Shown piece after piece: positions 22,490 through 30,653 of a stretch of DNA of 64,000 nucleotides; position 1 is the stretch's first letter, and every line of letters begins with the position of its first letter. Under the pieces are notes generated by a model. That model was given only the letters and a program-made list of their open reading frames with translations. It was not told where the DNA came from and did not search any database. The position numbers were made by a program, and so were the translations under genes. Source of the DNA: a virus; the IMG/VR virus record IMGVR_UViG_3300042934_000861, positions 1 through 64,000 of that record; one strand, written 5' to 3'.

Positions 22490-22738
22490 ATGGTGATTGT
22501 CGATGATGCGTTTTTAGTTGCAGAGATAAAAAATATCATTACCTCATTGCGGAGTCCGGCTTGCAATGTTGCTGATAAAGCAGAAAAAGAGCAAGTATTG
22601 TGGCAGGCAATACGGGATATCGCTGGTCCAAATATTCACTTGGTAGATCAGGTGACTTTTGAACGACTGTATCACAAGCACTATGCAATGAAATACGCCT
22701 TTTTGGAACGGCGACAAAGAAGTAGAGCAAGCGGTTAA
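22490..22738 (+). CDS. Small hypothetical protein
   Basis: 82 aa; the ATG follows the previous TAA directly. The sequence is helical (AFLVAEIKNIITSLRSP, VTFERLYHKHYAMKYAFLER) with a basic C-terminus. No domain is recognised. It sits between the helicase-methylase and the replication initiator. Confidence 0.55.
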   Translation: MVIVDDAFLVAEIKNIITSLRSPACNVADKAEKEQVLWQAIRDIAGPNIHLVDQVTFERLYHKHYAMKYAFLERRQRSRASG

Positions 22739-22749
22739 GGAGGGGAACT

Positions 22750-23715
22750 ATGGCTTGTGGATATGATGATACCTACATACTGCTATACCGCAAGCTCTTA
22801 CACAACGGTCATTTCTCCTTACCGCATATTGCTTTTAAGATATTCATTTACTTATTGTTAAAAGCAAATCGATTTCCAGATATAAAATGGAAATTAGGAA
22901 TTGGTGAATGTTGGGTTAGCTATTCAGACATTCAGGCTGATTGCGCAGAGGGAGATGGAAATGTTCTCAGTAAGGCTACTGTGGCAAAAATGTTAAATTT
23001 GCTAGAGCATGGAGGATATATTAGGCGCATTGTAACGGAAGGAGTTGGTATGAAAGTGAAAGTGCAAAACTATGGGGCTTATCAATTAAAAGACACCAGT
23101 TCATTTAGTGAACCGATAGGCATAAATGACCAGTCAACCAGTTCATTAAATGAACCGCTTACCAGTTTAGTAACCAGTTCATTAAATGAACCGCTACATG
23201 AAGAAAAAAACTCTCGAATCCTTGAAGAGGCTGTGAGTAATGCCAGTTCAACGGTTGTCGGCGGTTCATCTACCGGTTCACTTACCAGTTCACTTACCGG
23301 TTCATCTAGTGAACACATACAAGAAAGTAATAAAGAAAGTAAAAGAATAAAGAAACATACTGTGATGGATCATTATCATGACTTGTTTGTTGAGAAGTTT
23401 GACGAGAAGCCATTTATTAATGGTGGCAAAGATGGTACCTTGCTCAAAAAAGTGATAAATACCTACGGAGAAGATAAAACAAGGTCGCTGCTAACGACTT
23501 TCTTTAATAGTGAAGATAAATTTATTAGAGATAGCGGTTACTCAATTGGCGCTTTTGTCAGTCAGATTAATAAGTTAGTAATAGCTGCAAGGGAGGTAGG
23601 AAATCGTGGAAAAAATCAGCAACATCACAATCCTGGGCGAGTGGCAGGAAAGAGCGAAGCAAGCAAGCCAAATTTCCTCCCATTCGGTGTCCGTTGTGCA
23701 GGTGAAGACGATTGA
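22750..23715 (+). CDS. Phage replication initiator (DnaD/replisome-organizer type) carrying the origin
   Basis: 321 aa. Residues 1-115 are a winged-helix domain (FSLPHIAFKIFIYLLLKANR, SKATVAKMLNLLEHGGYIRR). A low-complexity Ser/Thr linker (residues ~117-195) is encoded by repeats. The C-terminal ~90 residues (TLLKKVINTYGEDKTRSLLT, SIGAFVSQINKLV) resemble the loader-binding part of replisome organizers. The DnaC-type loader gene overlaps its 3' end. The linker is encoded by palindromes and tandem iterons, the arrangement known from lambda O and several Firmicutes phages where the origin lies inside the initiator gene. Confidence 0.85.
   Translation: MACGYDDTYILLYRKLLHNGHFSLPHIAFKIFIYLLLKANRFPDIKWKLGIGECWVSYSDIQADCAEGDGNVLSKATVAKMLNLLEHGGYIRRIVTEGVGMKVKVQNYGAYQLKDTSSFSEPIGINDQSTSSLNEPLTSLVTSSLNEPLHEEKNSRILEEAVSNASSTVVGGSSTGSLTSSLTGSSSEHIQESNKESKRIKKHTVMDHYHDLFVEKFDEKPFINGGKDGTLLKKVINTYGEDKTRSLLTTFFNSEDKFIRDSGYSIGAFVSQINKLVIAAREVGNRGKNQQHHNPGRVAGKSEASKPNFLPFGVRCAGEDD
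23099..23314 (+). repeat. Iteron cluster inside the initiator gene, probable replication origin
   Basis: Three 15-base palindromes of the form GTTCATTNARTGAAC lie at 23099-23113, 23141-23155 and 23177-23191. They are followed by four tandem 12-mers (consensus CCGGTTCAYYTA) at 23261-23308 and a closing GTGAAC (23309-23314). The GTTCA half-site is shared by all. The encoded linker (SSxNEPLTSS-type) is low complexity, as expected if DNA function dominates. Confidence 0.8.
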
Positions 23716-24448
23716 AGCGTGTCCTTGGCCAAATCGAGATTGTAGTATTTGTGATAATCGGGATGTAACTGATAAAGGTGTATTGACCCGTTATATAACA
23801 AACGAGTGTAAGGCTGCTCGAATGAGAGAATCGTTACTTGCTAAAAGTGGTCTGGAAGGAGTAGATATTCGGCAGACTTTTAGCAGTGCGATAGTAGACA
23901 AGTATACCAGACGATTGTACCAATATCTGCAGCATGAATGGGATAGAAAGCAATGGATTTATATTTATAGCCCAAAGGATGTTCAAAGTATAAATCCAAC
24001 TGGAAATGGTACGGGGAAAAGTTATACTGCGAATGCTATTGCTAACATGCTAATCGACGAAGGCATACCCGTTTTGGTAATTCGGGAGATTGATATGGCT
24101 TCTCAAATACAGGATACATTTGGCGATAAAACAGGTGAAAGTGAATATGCGCTGATGGGGAAGTATAAGGCCATTCAAGTTTTGATTGTGCAAGATTTTG
24201 GTAAACAAGGTTGCAAGACAGAATGGTGGCCTATGAAACTATATGACATTATTGATAAACGGGTTATCAGTAATAAGACAACAATTTTTACAAGCAATCA
24301 TGATATAACTAATCTTCGTGCAATGGAAGAGCGTTTTGGTGATAACCACGGGCCAGCCATAAGGTCAAGAATGGTAGGTAAGTGTGGTAGTAATCAAAAC
24401 ATCTGGAGATTAGAAGGTCCGGACAGAAGATTAAAAACAGGAGGATGA
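23606..24448 (+). CDS. DnaC/DnaI-type helicase loader ATPase
   Basis: 280 aa with a GTG start preceded by GGGAGGTAGG, overlapping the initiator by 110 bases. The N-terminus has a Cys cluster (CPWPNRDCSICDN, about residues 38-50), probably a zinc site as in DnaI. The AAA+ core shows Walker A GNGTGKSYTA (~133-142), Walker B VLIVQDFG and sensor I TIFTSNHD. Loaders of this kind place the host DnaB/DnaC replicative helicase at the phage origin. No phage DnaB-type helicase is seen, so the host enzyme is the likely client. Confidence 0.88.
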   Translation: MEKISNITILGEWQERAKQASQISSHSVSVVQVKTIEACPWPNRDCSICDNRDVTDKGVLTRYITNECKAARMRESLLAKSGLEGVDIRQTFSSAIVDKYTRRLYQYLQHEWDRKQWIYIYSPKDVQSINPTGNGTGKSYTANAIANMLIDEGIPVLVIREIDMASQIQDTFGDKTGESEYALMGKYKAIQVLIVQDFGKQGCKTEWWPMKLYDIIDKRVISNKTTIFTSNHDITNLRAMEERFGDNHGPAIRSRMVGKCGSNQNIWRLEGPDRRLKTGG

Positions 24449-24453
24449 TTAAA

Positions 24454-24594
24454 GTGGAACAGTGCATTATGGGAGAAAAATGCGATTGCTCGTTTAATCG
24501 TAATGGCTGCGTAAGTGCGCCGCAATTGCTAGACCTTGGACTTGGCTGCATAGCGGTATGCGGTAAATATCGACAGGGAATGAGGGGTAAGTAA
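24454..24594 (+). CDS. Six-cysteine micro-protein
   Basis: 46 aa with GTG 24454 preceded by GGAGG at 24440-24444; an in-frame ATG at 24445 is too close to that site. Six Cys occur at positions 4, 10, 12, 19, 32 and 36 (EQCIMGEKCDCSFNRNGC, then GLGCIAVCGKY). A metal cluster or zinc site is likely. The stop is two bases before the next ATG. No family is recognised. Confidence 0.6.
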   Translation: MEQCIMGEKCDCSFNRNGCVSAPQLLDLGLGCIAVCGKYRQGMRGK

Positions 24595-24595
24595 T

Positions 24596-24919
24596 ATGCA
24601 ATTCGCTATTGAAACACTTGTTTCGTTACTCGTTGGGGCTTTTATGGGAGCTATGATTGCAAATATGCGGTCTGAAAAGCGCATAGCAAAGCTGGAAAGC
24701 GGATTAGGAGATGTTCGTATGTATTCTGTTTTATTGGGTTTTGCTACCGAAAAGTTGATTCATCATGAATATAAACCTGTTTTTCACAGACAGCTTCTAG
24801 AAGTTGCGGTTGAAAGAATAAGTGATGTATTAAATATCCCTTTTAGCAATAAAAAACATACAGGTGGCCAGATAGGAAATAGTGTGATTATCAGCTTGTT
24901 TCCTGAAGATGAGAGGTGA
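24596..24919 (+). CDS. Small membrane-anchored protein
   Basis: 107 aa. An N-terminal transmembrane helix (LVSLLVGAFMGAMIANM, residues 8-24) is followed by a cytoplasmic-type helical region. A Gly/His-rich KKHTGGQIGN lies near residue 86. No known domain. It is in the replication operon immediately before a sigma-like gene. Confidence 0.55.
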   Translation: MQFAIETLVSLLVGAFMGAMIANMRSEKRIAKLESGLGDVRMYSVLLGFATEKLIHHEYKPVFHRQLLEVAVERISDVLNIPFSNKKHTGGQIGNSVIISLFPEDER

Positions 24920-24924
24920 TATGA

Positions 24925-25530
24925 GTGAGTTCTGTATCAAAAGAATCGATATTGGCTGCGCAAAACGGGGATTTAGAAAAGCTTGAGGAAATCTTGGAAT
25001 TGTTTTACCAGTTTGGTATGGAAACGGTTGTTAGCATGGGATTGCCGTCGTATGAATGGGAGGATGCAAGGCAATCAGGACTCATTCGGGTTGCTGCAGC
25101 AATAAAAAGATATGATTCTGCCCGCAATATGAAACCGATAAACTACTTGTTCATGGCATTAAAGGCCGGAATAAATACCTACCTTCGCGGATTGAATTTC
25201 CAGAAAAACAAAATGATGACCGGGGCGCTGCGATTGGATTCGGCTATTGATAAGGATTCTACTAATCAAAACACTTGGATGGATATTATCAAAGATCCGG
25301 ATGCAAATGTTTTTGAAAGTGTTTCAAATTACTTGGATTTTGAAGGGTTTTACCTTGAACTGGATCAGTCGCTGTCTCCGCTTGAACGTGGAGTATTGGA
25401 ATTGCGGTACCAAGGTATGCAACCACAGGCAATTTGTAAAGTGTTAAATGTTAAGCAAAAAACAGAAGATAATGCTTGGTGGAGAATCCGAAAGAAGGCA
25501 GTTTTACTCAGGCATAAAGTTGCTATATGA
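24925..25530 (+). CDS. Sigma-70-family RNA polymerase sigma factor-like protein
   Basis: 201 aa with a GTG start preceded by GAGAGGTG. Region 2 is visible as LPSYEWEDARQSGLIRVAAA and IKRYDSARNMKPINYLFMAL, corresponding to the YxxxDLxQEGxIGLxxAxxxFD...F..YA pattern. Region 4 is at the C-terminus (LSPLERGVLELRYQGMQP, ending VLNVKQKTEDNAWWRIRKKA). The overall size and order match SigH/group 3-4 sigma factors. It may redirect host polymerase to middle or late phage promoters. The gene overlaps the next by 4 bases (ATGA). Confidence 0.8.
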   Translation: MSSVSKESILAAQNGDLEKLEEILELFYQFGMETVVSMGLPSYEWEDARQSGLIRVAAAIKRYDSARNMKPINYLFMALKAGINTYLRGLNFQKNKMMTGALRLDSAIDKDSTNQNTWMDIIKDPDANVFESVSNYLDFEGFYLELDQSLSPLERGVLELRYQGMQPQAICKVLNVKQKTEDNAWWRIRKKAVLLRHKVAI

Positions 25531-25796
25531 AACGATCAGAAATAAAGGTCGGGGGCATATATCGAGGTTCCAATAGAAAAATAGTAATAATAACAGATAT
25601 TTATCGCCCCGGCCCCGGGGATCAACGTAAAGATGATATCGTTGTATATCAAGTTATTCAGATGCATCGTAATCGTGGAAGTCGGCAGCGAGTCGGACAA
25701 GTGTATGAAGTACAAATGCTGAGCTTTGCTTCATGGGTAATAAGAAAAGTTGAATTTGAGTTAGGAAATCTGAGTCTTTGGGATGGATATATGTGA
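25527..25796 (+). CDS. Small hypothetical beta-rich protein
   Basis: 89 aa. It begins MKRSEIKVGGIYRGSNRKIV and continues in strands (DIVVYQVIQMHRN, YEVQMLSFASWV), a pattern typical of small phage SH3-like or KOW-like proteins. Coupled to the sigma-like gene by ATGA. Function unknown. Confidence 0.55.
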   Translation: MKRSEIKVGGIYRGSNRKIVIITDIYRPGPGDQRKDDIVVYQVIQMHRNRGSRQRVGQVYEVQMLSFASWVIRKVEFELGNLSLWDGYM

Positions 25797-25811
25797 TAAA
25801 GGAGCATGGAT

Positions 25812-26738
25812 ATGAGTGAGCGCAAATTAGTGGTTGATACGGCTCAGGGATGGTTTGATTCTGCACGTAATGACAATTACTCAATGGCCGAAAAATTAAT
25901 ATGCATGGAAAATGCCCTAAATCATACAGAGAACGCATTAGTTGCCGAACGGTCTAAAACAACACACCTGCAAAGCGTGGTTGCCATTGGGGCTGACAAT
26001 GTTAGGGAAGCCTGGGGGGCTTTAAGGCTCGTACGGATGATCTTAGAAGAGTGTGCTCCACCAAGCAGTGTCCCAAATGATGAATATATAGATCCAAACT
26101 TCACTTCGCATGGAATGGCATTGGTTGAGGGGATTGTAGCTTTAAGGGACCAGGCTGCGAGAGTGCTGCAGGAAAGGGATTCGGCTAGGGCCACTATAGC
26201 CGCTATGCGCTCAGCCTTAAAGGACGCACATAATTATATATACGATAATGCACCTACCGGAACTGTAACTAATCAGTTTGTGCGTGATATAGCAAAAATA
26301 ATGCAGACCATCGACCAAGCCCTATCCAATACAGCCGGGGCAGATATACTGCAAAGGGTGCGGGATTTGGAGCAGACATTGGAGCAGGAGCGGACAGAGG
26401 TTGCAAAAGGCGTTAATGCTATAAAGCAGGCTATAAAATTACGAAACTGGATGCTTGAAGGACGCGGACCATATGCCTATAACGATGACAGGTGGATAGG
26501 GGAGTTTGCAGATGCAATCAAAGAAATTGAGTCTGCATTAGATCCGCTCGAAAGAATTGCCCGTGACACATCCAATCGCACCACAGCCGGGGCAGAGTAT
26601 GCAGAACGGGTTAAGCGGCTGGAAGAGGCGGCACAGGCGGTATTGGACAGGACGGGCGATTCCGGAGAAACGCCGAGCGTATCAGTTTGCGCTGTGAAGT
26701 TAAGGGGCCTACAGGCCGTACTAGGGGAGGGCAAGTAA
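25812..26738 (+). CDS. Long helical/coiled-coil hypothetical protein
   Basis: 308 aa from ATG 25812, 8 bases after GGAG. Three heptad-rich stretches (about residues 20-60, 115-150 and 185-215, e.g. RDLEQTLEQERTEVAKGVNA) indicate coiled coils, without a recognisable catalytic motif. It ends LRGLQAVLGEGK, where the GEGK codons overlap the ribosome site of the next gene. It is the first of four consecutive genes ending in this way. Confidence 0.6.
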   Translation: MSERKLVVDTAQGWFDSARNDNYSMAEKLICMENALNHTENALVAERSKTTHLQSVVAIGADNVREAWGALRLVRMILEECAPPSSVPNDEYIDPNFTSHGMALVEGIVALRDQAARVLQERDSARATIAAMRSALKDAHNYIYDNAPTGTVTNQFVRDIAKIMQTIDQALSNTAGADILQRVRDLEQTLEQERTEVAKGVNAIKQAIKLRNWMLEGRGPYAYNDDRWIGEFADAIKEIESALDPLERIARDTSNRTTAGAEYAERVKRLEEAAQAVLDRTGDSGETPSVSVCAVKLRGLQAVLGEGK

Positions 26739-27046
26739 TGGGATCAAAAATGGTCGATGCTGATATTTACGACTTTTTAAGGTGCCACGAATGCCATTTG
26801 TTTAAAAGAAATGTAGAGGTTTTTGGTTGGGTTGTGGTGCCATTCGATGATCTTGGTAAATTCCAAAGCATTGTAAATAAATACGAGTTTCAAGATGGAT
26901 TGGAAGTCACCATGAAACTAGGTTATATCGCTATTGAATTAAACAACTTTATAGAAATAGAGAATTATAAAAATTGTTTTGATAATGACGAATGGCGTGA
27001 TTATTTCCCGGAATCGCCTACAGGGGAGGGTAAAGCAGATGCGTAA
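26738..27046 (+). CDS. Small hypothetical protein
   Basis: 102 aa, starting in a TAATG overlap. A CHEC motif at residues ~16-19 (DFLRCHECHLF) could bind a metal. The rest is a mixed alpha/beta fold (FQDGLEVTMKLGYIAIELNN). It ends PTGEGKADA; GEGK is again encoded by the next gene's ribosome site. No family is recognised. Confidence 0.55.
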   Translation: MGSKMVDADIYDFLRCHECHLFKRNVEVFGWVVVPFDDLGKFQSIVNKYEFQDGLEVTMKLGYIAIELNNFIEIENYKNCFDNDEWRDYFPESPTGEGKADA

Positions 27047-27443
27047 CAGAGAGCAGGAAAAGAAGATTATGGTTAAGGCAACGGCTGGACCATGGGAAGT
27101 TGGTCATTTGTACAGTGAACATGCGTATAACGTTAAAACTACCTATCCCCGCGGTGTACGTGAAGATGAATTTATTCTTGGGATGATGTTTAACCATCGC
27201 CCTGACGAAACGAATCCCCAAGACAAAATTGATGCTCAATTCATTGCCGCAGCCCGTACAGGATGGCCCGAGGATTTGGTCTGGCGGGAGAGAGCGGAAG
27301 AATTGCTAAAAAGGCTGGAATGGGCCAGCGATGATGGAGAGCATTGTCCATGCTGCGGTGGATACAAAGGGAATTGGTATCCAAACGGAAAAGGCCATTC
27401 CGTCGATTGTGAGTTAACATCCCTTATAGGGGAGGGGCGGTAA
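27039..27443 (+). CDS. Hypothetical phage protein with C-terminal Cys cluster
   Basis: 134 aa from ATG 27039, 8 bases inside the previous gene. It has a small globular part (AGPWEVGHLYSEHAYNV) with IDAQFIAAARTGWPEDL, a phrase common to a family of phage proteins of unknown function, then a zinc-like C-terminus (HCPCCGGYKG, later HSVDCEL). It ends LIGEGR, again overlapping the next ribosome site. Confidence 0.65.
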   Translation: MRNREQEKKIMVKATAGPWEVGHLYSEHAYNVKTTYPRGVREDEFILGMMFNHRPDETNPQDKIDAQFIAAARTGWPEDLVWRERAEELLKRLEWASDDGEHCPCCGGYKGNWYPNGKGHSVDCELTSLIGEGR

Positions 27444-27715
27444 TGGTTGTTTACGGATACGAAATAAAAGCTTGTATAATCGGAGCTATTGCCGACTACA
27501 TGTGGGAAAAGAAACAATTCAACTTTTATGATATTAAACATGAGCTTGAACGAATGGGAGTACCGGAAAATATTAAAACAAGCATATTGTATACCTATAG
27601 CGATATATCTAGTCGGGCTGCCAATCGGATAATCCAGCAGCAGAGGAGATCCGGAAACATTAAATATTACCAAAAAAAATTCCTATGGCAATGGGTAGGG
27701 GAGGGTAAGCAGTAA
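27443..27715 (+). CDS. Small hypothetical protein, possibly winged-helix
   Basis: 90 aa, TAATG overlap. The helices YDIKHELERMGVPENIK and ISSRAANRIIQQQRRSGNIK, followed by YYQKKFLWQW as a wing, resemble a compact winged-helix. It ends VGEGKQ over the next ribosome site. No family match can be claimed. Confidence 0.55.
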   Translation: MVVYGYEIKACIIGAIADYMWEKKQFNFYDIKHELERMGVPENIKTSILYTYSDISSRAANRIIQQQRRSGNIKYYQKKFLWQWVGEGKQ

Positions 27716-27978
27716 TGGCAAAACTAGTTAAAATATATGGTGGCGAGATAGAAAAGTACGAGCTAACGTTTCTAGGAGAGGTTTTTGACTTTTCGATGTT
27801 GCCGACTGAATGCGGCAGCGAAAGCGATAAGCCAACATTTGATTCTCAAGTTGCGGATAAGTACCCAGAATTAGCTGAAGATGACAAATTGATGCAAATA
27901 TTAGATCGTCTTTCGAATGAGGATGATGCTGATGATATTTTGGGATTGCTTGATGAATTGGGCGGTTGGGAGGACTGA
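27715..27978 (+). CDS. Small acidic hypothetical protein
   Basis: 87 aa, coupled by a one-base overlap. The C-terminal 35 residues are strongly acidic (DKLMQILDRLSNEDDADDIL). Net negative charge and small size fit a DNA-mimic or inhibitor type protein, but there is no direct evidence. It is followed by ~110 bases before the methyltransferase gene, holding only a 14-codon ORF at 27985-28029. Confidence 0.5.
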   Translation: MAKLVKIYGGEIEKYELTFLGEVFDFSMLPTECGSESDKPTFDSQVADKYPELAEDDKLMQILDRLSNEDDADDILGLLDELGGWED

Positions 27979-28091
27979 GCAATAATGCAAGGTTTAATAT
28001 GGGATAACCCAGAGCTATTAAGGTGTTAGTGCGTTTGATTATGAAACATATCGGATGAATAAATACAATGTGTTACATTGGGAGGAAGAGT

Positions 28092-29765
28092 ATGCTTCTT
28101 GAAAATAAAGTGATTCATCTTTGTTGTGGTCTTGGCGCTGCAGCATATGGAATGCAGAAGTCAAAAGGGGAATACAAAGGTTCGGTAGGTAAGTTCAGGA
28201 CATTAGTTGGAATCGACGTGGACCCGCTGGCTGTTCAAGACTTCCGAAGATTAACAGGTGCTCCGGCAGTACAAATGGATTTATTCAGTCGAAGGGATTA
28301 TATCGACTTTCACGGGCATGTTCCTCCAGAAGGTTGGCGAGAAGTGGTACCTGAAGATATTTTTGAGGCTGCTGGCAGGGAGTATCCCAACACAGGTTTT
28401 ATATCCGCACCGTGCCAGGGGCTTTCGGCGTTATTGTCAATACAGGCAGCTTTGAGTAAAAAGTACCAAGCGCTAAATAATCTATCTATTCGATGTGTTC
28501 AATTAGCCCTTGAAGCATTTGAGTTTGATCCGATTGATATATTTCTGTTTGAGAACGTTCCGGGAATCCGAACCAGGGGCAAAAAACTACTTGAAGAAAT
28601 ACGACGGTTGTTTAAGTACCACGGATATTTAACTGCTGACAAGAAGGATGAAATCTACAATTGTGGAGAGTTGGGTGGTCTTGGCCAAAACAGAAATCGA
28701 TATTTATTCATGACACGCCATCCTAAAAAGGTACCAGCATTTGTTTATAAGCCGCCTAAATTACCATTAAAAACAATAGGGGATGTTATCGGTTCATTGC
28801 CTTCCCCAAATGACCCAGCAGGTGGTCCTATGCATCAACTGCCGAAACTGCAATGGAAAACATGGGTTAGGTTGGCTTTAATAAAAGCCGGTGGTGATTG
28901 GCGGGATTTAAGAGACATTAAGCCAGAACAATACCGGATTATGCATGTTCCGCGTAATAGCTCCTTCGGTGTAATGGACTGGAATAAGCCGAGTTCGACT
29001 ATTACTGGAAACGTTAGAACGGGTGGAAGTACATCAGCAGCTATCTCTGATCCGTGTATGTCTCTTTCTCGCGAGAATACGCATAAAGCTATTTATAAAG
29101 TCAGTCGATATGAGGAACCAGCCAATACCGTAACTGGAGCGCATGGACCAAACAACGGTGCAATAGTTATCCCTGACCCAATGCTAAAGTCATGCAAAGG
29201 GAAGCATCCTTCCGTATATAAGATTTGTCGAATCGATGAAACAAGCCCGTGTGTTACTGGTACAAAGTTTGGAAGCGGAGCGTTAGCAATAAGCGATCCG
29301 AGTCTTGGGTGCAAACCAAGGAATGGTACGTTAGGTGTTCAGGCTTGGAATGAGCCTGCAAAAACAGTGATTGCATCAAATGACATTCACGCAGGCACGT
29401 CTGCAGTGGCAGACCCACATATTCCGGCAGACGCTGAATCTGGAGTATATGTAATTATCGCAGAAGATGGATCGTGGCACCGGCCTTTGACTACGTTAGA
29501 ATTAGCAGCATTACAAACAATCCCGTTATTTATGCCAGACGGAAGCCCCCTAGTGCTTGCTGGTAAATCAGATGCCCGTTGGAGAAAAGCGATAGGCAAT
29601 GCAGTTCCTCCGGATGCAGCCGAGGCAATGGGAAATCAGGTTCTGGTTGCATGGATGGCAGGGAAGCTAGGCTGGGAATGGCAATTATCAAATCAAGAAA
29701 TATGGGTAAAACCGAAAATTAAAGATGAATGGATAGATGAAAGTATAGGGGGTGCGCTGCAATGA
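28092..29765 (+). CDS. C5-cytosine DNA methyltransferase with a repeated target-recognition region
   Basis: 557 aa from ATG 28092, after GGGAGG. Motif I VIHLCCGLGAAAYG, motif IV SAPCQGLSA (catalytic Cys), motif VI LFENVPGIRTRGK, motif VIII GQNRNRYLFM and motif X KAIGNAVPPDAAEAM are intact, so activity is expected. The target-recognition region (~residues 285-440) holds about four copies of a ~40-residue unit ending in (A/I)ISDP, each with a 'WNxPsxTITG' or 'ExPaxTVTG' phrase. Such repeats are seen in some phage Dcm proteins. No cognate restriction gene is adjacent, so it likely protects phage DNA from host restriction. Confidence 0.93.
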   Translation: MLLENKVIHLCCGLGAAAYGMQKSKGEYKGSVGKFRTLVGIDVDPLAVQDFRRLTGAPAVQMDLFSRRDYIDFHGHVPPEGWREVVPEDIFEAAGREYPNTGFISAPCQGLSALLSIQAALSKKYQALNNLSIRCVQLALEAFEFDPIDIFLFENVPGIRTRGKKLLEEIRRLFKYHGYLTADKKDEIYNCGELGGLGQNRNRYLFMTRHPKKVPAFVYKPPKLPLKTIGDVIGSLPSPNDPAGGPMHQLPKLQWKTWVRLALIKAGGDWRDLRDIKPEQYRIMHVPRNSSFGVMDWNKPSSTITGNVRTGGSTSAAISDPCMSLSRENTHKAIYKVSRYEEPANTVTGAHGPNNGAIVIPDPMLKSCKGKHPSVYKICRIDETSPCVTGTKFGSGALAISDPSLGCKPRNGTLGVQAWNEPAKTVIASNDIHAGTSAVADPHIPADAESGVYVIIAEDGSWHRPLTTLELAALQTIPLFMPDGSPLVLAGKSDARWRKAIGNAVPPDAAEAMGNQVLVAWMAGKLGWEWQLSNQEIWVKPKIKDEWIDESIGGALQ

Positions 29766-30028
29766 CGGATGAAGACAAAGAACTTAACCGCGAATTGCGA
29801 AAGCTTCAACGAAAGGCAAAGCGCCTTATTCTTAGTGATTTTTACGACAGTGTAAAGCTGTCAGATTTGCAATATGAAGTGTTGCGGAAGTTAACTAATG
29901 CAGATACCCATAAAGACATTAACACTTACCTTTGGAACAGCGGCACAATTCAACTGGTGTTAAAACAGATTGAAGAACAGGTCAATGAAATGAAAAAGGC
30001 GGCTAGGAGGGATAACCCATATGACTAA
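29762..30028 (+). CDS. Small helical hypothetical protein
   Basis: 88 aa, overlapping the methyltransferase stop by 4 bases (ATGA). It is highly charged and helical (KELNRELRKLQRKAKRLILS, VLKQIEEQVNEMKKAARRD). It could be an accessory to the methyltransferase or a nucleic-acid-binding protein; no domain is recognised. Confidence 0.55.
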   Translation: MTDEDKELNRELRKLQRKAKRLILSDFYDSVKLSDLQYEVLRKLTNADTHKDINTYLWNSGTIQLVLKQIEEQVNEMKKAARRDNPYD

Positions 30029-30371
30029 CGACCTAATAAGCCAGATAGAGCAAGGTAAATATGCGTTAGTTCGGTCGCTGGCTGATGGATTAATTTGTGA
30101 GGCATGGGATGAACAAGAAAAACTATTACACTTAGCCAAGTTAGGCCAGCAAAGGGACTGGATACCGGTAACGCCTGAGACTATGCCGGAGCCTGGAGAA
30201 AAGGTTCTTATTTTACACATGGGTATAGTATGTGAGGCAATTAACTCGCTGTATGAAGATCATAAAAGCTTTTATGTTGAACTAACGGATGAAATTGTGC
30301 CTTATGAAAAAATATCGCTCTGGATGAAAAGACCGCCGATACCTGCACTACCGGAGCAAGGGGAGAGGTAA
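30021..30371 (+). CDS. DUF551-domain phage protein
   Basis: 116 aa. The C-terminal two-thirds carries the DUF551 signature: DWIPVTPETMPEPGEKVLIL at residues ~47-66, ending LWMKRPPIPALPEQ. DUF551 proteins are frequent in phage early regions and have no known activity. It overlaps its predecessor by 8 bases. Confidence 0.8.
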   Translation: MTNDLISQIEQGKYALVRSLADGLICEAWDEQEKLLHLAKLGQQRDWIPVTPETMPEPGEKVLILHMGIVCEAINSLYEDHKSFYVELTDEIVPYEKISLWMKRPPIPALPEQGER

Positions 30372-30374
30372 GGG

Positions 30375-30653
30375 ATGAACAGAGTGACTCACGTATGTTT
30401 ATCAGTCCGTGGTGCGCTAAACTGGTCAAAGTCCGAAATGAGACGAATGGCATCGAGCATCACGGTAGATGGTAAACAGCTAAAATCAGCCGAGGAAGTG
30501 CGGAGCTTCCTTCTGGACGAATTGGCGCAAGGCCATGAAATGATTCCGATTGGAAAACAGGGTGTAGAGGGCATGAAATGGCGGGGGAGCGTGCGAAATG
30601 AAAGCTCTAACAATCTTGCAGCCGTGGGCAAGCCTTATTGCCTGCGGTGCTAA
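30375..30653 (+). CDS. Small hypothetical phage protein
   Basis: 92 aa. ATG 30375 follows GGGAGAGGTAAGGG. The core (RVTHVCLSVRGALNWSKSE, MRRMASSITVDGKQL) is a phrase I recognise from small phage proteins of unknown function. Its last 56 bases overlap the ASCH-domain gene in another frame, so the C-terminal 18 residues may be incidental read-through to the first stop. Confidence 0.6.
   Translation: MNRVTHVCLSVRGALNWSKSEMRRMASSITVDGKQLKSAEEVRSFLLDELAQGHEMIPIGKQGVEGMKWRGSVRNESSNNLAAVGKPYCLRC

Noticed and set aside
23099-23314. CRISPR array
   Set aside because: Repeats are 12-15 bases, partly palindromic and without uniform spacers; they encode part of a protein. They fit iterons.
23082-23318. 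Minus-strand ORF of 78 aa across the iterons
   Set aside because: It arises because the palindromic repeats avoid stops on both strands; no ribosome site, and it lies wholly inside the initiator gene.
27985-28029. 14-codon ORF before the cytosine methyltransferase
   Set aside because: No good ribosome site and too short to support; recorded only as the content of that gap.
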